The position numbers and the translations under genes are program-made. DNA of 64,000 bases. It comes from an uncultured Draconibacterium sp. Its GTDB lineage: Bacteria; Bacteroidota; Bacteroidia; Bacteroidales; Prolixibacteraceae. The stretch spans positions 4,683,001 through 4,747,000 of the forward strand of contig NZ_OY781464.1 of NCBI RefSeq assembly GCF_963676735.1, written 5' to 3'. The notes below the pieces were generated by a model that worked only from the letters and a program-made list of their open reading frames with translations, did no database searches and was not told the DNA's origin. Below, piece after piece: positions 60,704-64,000 of the stretch (its first letter is position 1; every line of letters begins with the position of its first letter).

Positions 60704-63106
60704 ATGTGGATTAAACTATCCAGACTAATCCTAAAAAATAGAATCCTCCTTCTTTCAGTTCTTGCGGTAATAACCGTGTTCCTGGGTTATCATGCCCGGA
60801 AGGTTGAAATGTCATACGAGTATGCATCTTTATTGCCTAAAAAAGACCAGGCTTATAAAGATTACCAGCACTTTGTTGAGGTTTTTGGACAGGAAGGTAA
60901 TCTGATTATTGTTGGAGTTCAGGATTCTAACTTTTTTCAACTCGATCATTTTCAGGCCTGGAAAGGCTTGTGTGCAGATTTAAAACAGGTTGACGGAGTT
61001 GAGAACCTACTATCGGTATCCAACACCTATAACCTGCGAAAAAACAAGCAGGAAAAGCAATTTGAAGTTGAGATGTTGTTTCCTGATACGATTGCCACCC
61101 AGCAAGAGTTGGATGAATATGTTGTACAATTTAAACGACTGCCTTTTTATCGCGAACTGGTTTACAACGATAAGACCGATACCTATTTACTGGCCATAAC
61201 CGTAAATAAAGATAAAATGGCAAGCAAAGAGCGCGAGGCCTTGGTGGCCGGGATTCAGAATGTTTGCCAACAATTTGAGGAAGTTGAAAATGTGAAGCTT
61301 CATTATTCAGGGATACCTTATATCCGGGTTGTAAACTCGGTAAAAATTAAGCGTGAATTGTACATGTTCAGTGTATTGGCACTGGTAATTTGTATTATCG
61401 TTCTGTTTTTGTTTTTCCGTTCCTTTAAAGCGGTATTCGTTCCTGTTTTAATTGTTATTGTGGGCGTTATCTGGGCCATGGGAATGTTGTCGTTGTTTGG
61501 TTATAAAATTACCCTCCTGTCAGGAATGATTCCGCCCTTGCTCATTGTTATTGGTATTCCCAACAGTATTTACATGCTCAACAAATTTCATCATGAGTAT
61601 GTGAGCCACGGGAACAAAATAAAAGCCTTGCAACGCGTTATCATAAAAATTGGTAACGCAACTTTTTTAACCAATTTGACCACTGCCTCGGGTTTTGCCA
61701 CTTTTGTCATTGTAAAAAGCGATATTTTAAGGCAGTTTGGAATAATTGCCTCGCTAAATATTCTGGGCTTGTTTCTGCTTTCGTTATTGCTAATTCCTAT
61801 TATTTTTAGTTTTATCGGAGCACCGTCATCGCGTCATGTGGGACATCTTGATAATAAAATGGTGACCAACATTATCAGGCAGTTAATGCATATAACCCAA
61901 AATTACAGGCAACTGGTTTACTTTGTAACCATAGGCGTAATTGCCGTAAGTATATACGGCATATCATTAATGCGCAGTTCGGGGTACATGCTTGACGATA
62001 TTCCAGAAACCGACCCGGTATATGTGGATCTCAAATTTTTTGAAGAAAACTTTAACGGCCTAATGCCCCTGGAAATTATGGTGGATACCAAAAAACCACA
62101 GGGGGTGATGCAGCTAACCACATTCCGAAAAATAGAACAGCTCGAGAATCGCCTGGCCGAGTATCCCGAGTTATCGGCTTCTACCTCCTTGCTTAACCTC
62201 TTGAAATTTGCCAAGCAGGCATTTTACAATGGGCACGAGCGGTACTACAGCCTGCCCAATAATCGCGAAAAGAATTTTATCCTGCAATACGCTTCAACAG
62301 GCGAAGCCAATGCAAACCTACTGCATTCGTTTATGGACAGCACCCGACAAAATACCCGAATTAGCATACGGGTGAAAGATGTGGGCACGAAGCGAATGGA
62401 GGAACTTTATACCCAATTTAATAATGATATTGATTCGATTTTTACTTCAGATAACTATGATGTAACGGTAACCGGGTCGAGTATTGTTTCGTTTAAGGGC
62501 AATCAGTATTTGCTGAAGAACCTGTTTTCCAGTCTGGGTTTGGCTATTTTGCTAATTTCGTCGTTTATGGCCATCATGTTTTCTTCGTGGAGGATGGTTA
62601 TTTTATCGCTAACGCCTAATATTATTCCGCTGATTTTTACGGCTGCGATTATGGGCTTTACCAGCATACCAATAAAGGCATCAACTATTTTGGTTTTTAG
62701 TATTGCCTTTGGAATTTCGGTTGATAATACCATTCATTTTCTGGCCAAATACAGGCAAGAGTTAAACATGACCAACTGGGATATTCGTAAGTCGGTAGTG
62801 CTGGCATTAAAAGAAACCGGGGTGAGTATGTTGTATACATCTGTGGTCTTGTTTTTTGGCTTTGGTATTTTTACCATTTCAAATTTTGGGGGCACACAGG
62901 CCATGGGAATTCTGGTTTCGTTAACACTTTTAGTGGCAGTTACCTCTAATTTGGTGTTGCTGCCGTCGTTGTTATCGGGGCTTGAACGGATTACCACCAC
63001 CGAGGCCTTTAAAGAACCACTGTTGCATATTTACGACGAAGAAGAAGATATTGAACTGGAAGACCTGGAAATTGTTCCTGATGAAGAATTAAACCTGGGA
63101 AATTAA
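60704..63106 (+). CDS. RND/MMPL-type membrane exporter
   Basis: An 800-residue inner-membrane protein of the HAE3/MMPL type. There are two homologous halves, each with a large periplasmic loop (about 30-220 and 435-610). About 6 helices form the sterol-sensing-like part of each half (for example FLFFRSFKAVFVPVLIVIVGVI; NIIPLIFTAAIMGF; FSIAFGISVDNTIHFLAKY). The conserved Asp of DNTIH and residues of the first half are in place. It probably exports a lipid or isoprenoid-like compound. Its stop overlaps the prenyl synthase ATG (TAATG), which suggests related work. Confidence 0.87.
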   Translation: MWIKLSRLILKNRILLLSVLAVITVFLGYHARKVEMSYEYASLLPKKDQAYKDYQHFVEVFGQEGNLIIVGVQDSNFFQLDHFQAWKGLCADLKQVDGVENLLSVSNTYNLRKNKQEKQFEVEMLFPDTIATQQELDEYVVQFKRLPFYRELVYNDKTDTYLLAITVNKDKMASKEREALVAGIQNVCQQFEEVENVKLHYSGIPYIRVVNSVKIKRELYMFSVLALVICIIVLFLFFRSFKAVFVPVLIVIVGVIWAMGMLSLFGYKITLLSGMIPPLLIVIGIPNSIYMLNKFHHEYVSHGNKIKALQRVIIKIGNATFLTNLTTASGFATFVIVKSDILRQFGIIASLNILGLFLLSLLLIPIIFSFIGAPSSRHVGHLDNKMVTNIIRQLMHITQNYRQLVYFVTIGVIAVSIYGISLMRSSGYMLDDIPETDPVYVDLKFFEENFNGLMPLEIMVDTKKPQGVMQLTTFRKIEQLENRLAEYPELSASTSLLNLLKFAKQAFYNGHERYYSLPNNREKNFILQYASTGEANANLLHSFMDSTRQNTRISIRVKDVGTKRMEELYTQFNNDIDSIFTSDNYDVTVTGSSIVSFKGNQYLLKNLFSSLGLAILLISSFMAIMFSSWRMVILSLTPNIIPLIFTAAIMGFTSIPIKASTILVFSIAFGISVDNTIHFLAKYRQELNMTNWDIRKSVVLALKETGVSMLYTSVVLFFGFGIFTISNFGGTQAMGILVSLTLLVAVTSNLVLLPSLLSGLERITTTEAFKEPLLHIYDEEEDIELEDLEIVPDEELNLGN

Positions 63107-64000
63107 TGTACACAATAGAAGAACTTCAAAAAATAATTAGCGACGAAATAAAGACGCGATCAACAGAACTGTTAAAACAGCAGCCGGTAGAATTATATAA
63201 CCCCATTAGCTATTCGCTTGAAATGGGAGGAAAACGACTAAGGCCTGTGCTGGTTTTGCTGGCCTGTAATATGTTTTCCGAGGATATTCAAACAGCAATT
63301 CCTGCTGCCGTTGGAATTGAGGTTTTTCATAATTTTACACTTTTGCACGACGATATTATGGACAAGGCCGATGTGCGCAGAAACAGGCCTACCGTTCATA
63401 AAAAATTCAGCGAAAATGCAGCCATCCTGTCTGGCGATGCAATGGCATTTCAGTCGTATCGCTATTTTCTCGAAAATAAAACGGATTCTTTACCTGAAGT
63501 TTTGGAGGTGTTTAGCCAAACAGCTATCGAAGTGTGTGAGGGGCAGCAATACGACATGGATTTTGAGCAGCGACTGGATGTTAGCGAGCAGGAATACCTG
63601 GAAATGATTCGCTTAAAAACAGCTGTACTATTGGCCTGTAGCTTAAAAGTTGGAGCATTGCTGGGCGGTGCTTCAGAAAAAATTGCCAGGCAGCTATACA
63701 GTTTTGGAATTAACCTGGGCCTGGCATTTCAATTGCAAGACGACCTGTTGGATACTTTTGGCAATCAGGCGGTATTTGGAAAGCAGATTGGAGGCGACAT
63801 ACTAGCCAATAAAAAAACCTTTCTGCTGATTAATGCCCTCGATAAAGCCAATGATGTACAACGCTCGGAGTTATTGGGTTGGATTGAAAAAGATACCTTC
63901 AATCCTAAAGAAAAAATTGAAGCAGTAACTGCCTTGTACCGGCAAACAGGAATCCGGAAAATAACCGAAGATAAAGTAAATGACTTTTTTAATGCCGCGA
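63106..64000 (+). CDS. Polyprenyl (isoprenyl) diphosphate synthase (3' end cut)
   Basis: 298 codons visible, continuing beyond the right edge. It has the GGKRLRPVL motif (about 41-49), the first aspartate-rich motif DDIMDKADVRR and the second QDDLLDTFG, with conserved LKTA near residue 170. It condenses isopentenyl diphosphate onto allylic diphosphates. The product length cannot be judged reliably by eye, but FPP or GGPP is typical. The ATG overlaps the stop of the RND exporter by one base. It could feed carotenoid or quinone synthesis. Confidence 0.92.
   Translation, partial: MYTIEELQKIISDEIKTRSTELLKQQPVELYNPISYSLEMGGKRLRPVLVLLACNMFSEDIQTAIPAAVGIEVFHNFTLLHDDIMDKADVRRNRPTVHKKFSENAAILSGDAMAFQSYRYFLENKTDSLPEVLEVFSQTAIEVCEGQQYDMDFEQRLDVSEQEYLEMIRLKTAVLLACSLKVGALLGGASEKIARQLYSFGINLGLAFQLQDDLLDTFGNQAVFGKQIGGDILANKKTFLLINALDKANDVQRSELLGWIEKDTFNPKEKIEAVTALYRQTGIRKITEDKVNDFFNAA

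Noticed and set aside
1..64000. SusC/SusD outer-membrane importer pair expected beside glycoside hydrolases
   Set aside because: No TonB-dependent receptor or SusD-like gene is present in any frame of this window.
1..64000. tRNA, rRNA, CRISPR arrays, transposases or phage genes
   Set aside because: None of the intergenic gaps shows cloverleaf-like, repeat-spacer or terminal-repeat patterns, and no coding region resembles a transposase or integrase.

Overview
The window looks like chromosomal DNA from a Bacteroidota member, probably a marine or gut Bacteroidales/Marinilabiliales-type organism; the genus cannot be fixed by eye. The reasons are Bacteroidota-style promoters (TTG or TTTG, about 18-19 nt, then TAnnTTTG), starts without Shine-Dalgarno sequences, a LytS-like kinase with an N-terminal propeller and Y_Y_Y domain, abundant lipoprotein glycoside hydrolases, a T9SS-like C-terminal domain, a class II ribonucleotide reductase and a cysteate synthase. 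No rRNA, tRNA, CRISPR array, insertion sequence or phage gene was seen.

Layout. 1-2.6 kb: a truncated sensor kinase (-). 2.7-3.7 kb: a ROK sugar kinase (-). 3.9-6.9 kb: yidD, then a zinc/manganese-type ABC transporter (binding lipoprotein, ATPase, permease) ending in a translationally coupled 58-residue cysteine-rich protein, followed by a candidate structured RNA and a strong terminator. 7.0-11.5 kb: an amino-sugar operon (-): ROK regulator, NagB-LmbE fusion, NagB. 11.7-15.0 kb: PHP phosphoesterase, flavin reductase, LolA-like and OmpH-like envelope proteins (+). 15.1-25.8 kb: a glycan/peptide region with GH130 and its MFS transporter (-), GH18 (+), a DUF4395-like protein, an S15 peptidase, a small lipoprotein, GH92 alpha-mannosidase and an M24 aminopeptidase. 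25.9-28.4 kb: a membrane protein coupled to pullulanase. 28.4-38 kb: mostly core genes (LytTR regulators, ald, tsaE, gcvH, nrdJ, waaA, a lycopene cyclase). 38-45.7 kb: a DUF4380-like protein, GH2, cysteate synthase, and a DoxX/Tat/TIM-barrel fusion. 45.7-51.5 kb: a GAF protein, a PNGase F-like secreted protein and a transglutaminase-like lipoprotein. 51.7-64 kb: dehydrogenases, a phosphoesterase, a cytochrome-sugar dehydrogenase, Rrf2, an exported Pcm, several unknowns, an RND/MMPL exporter and a prenyl synthase cut by the right edge.

How the genes fit together. A coherent theme is N-glycoprotein breakdown. The PNGase F-like protein would release N-glycans, GH92 would trim alpha-mannose, and GH18 could cut the chitobiose core. 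GH130 plus its MFS partner resembles the known mannosyl-GlcNAc phosphorylase/transporter pair of Bacteroides thetaiotaomicron. The ROK kinase and NagB proteins would take amino sugars into central metabolism, and the two peptidases would handle the peptide part. There is no SusC/SusD pair in the window. The most striking non-coding signal supports this grouping: the same 21-bp palindrome (arms CTTTTTAA and TTAAAAAG, 5-nt spacer) lies upstream of the ROK regulator and in the GH92/aminopeptidase gap, with a degenerate copy between the MFS and GH18 genes. I infer that it is the operator of that ROK regulator, which would make these scattered genes one regulon.
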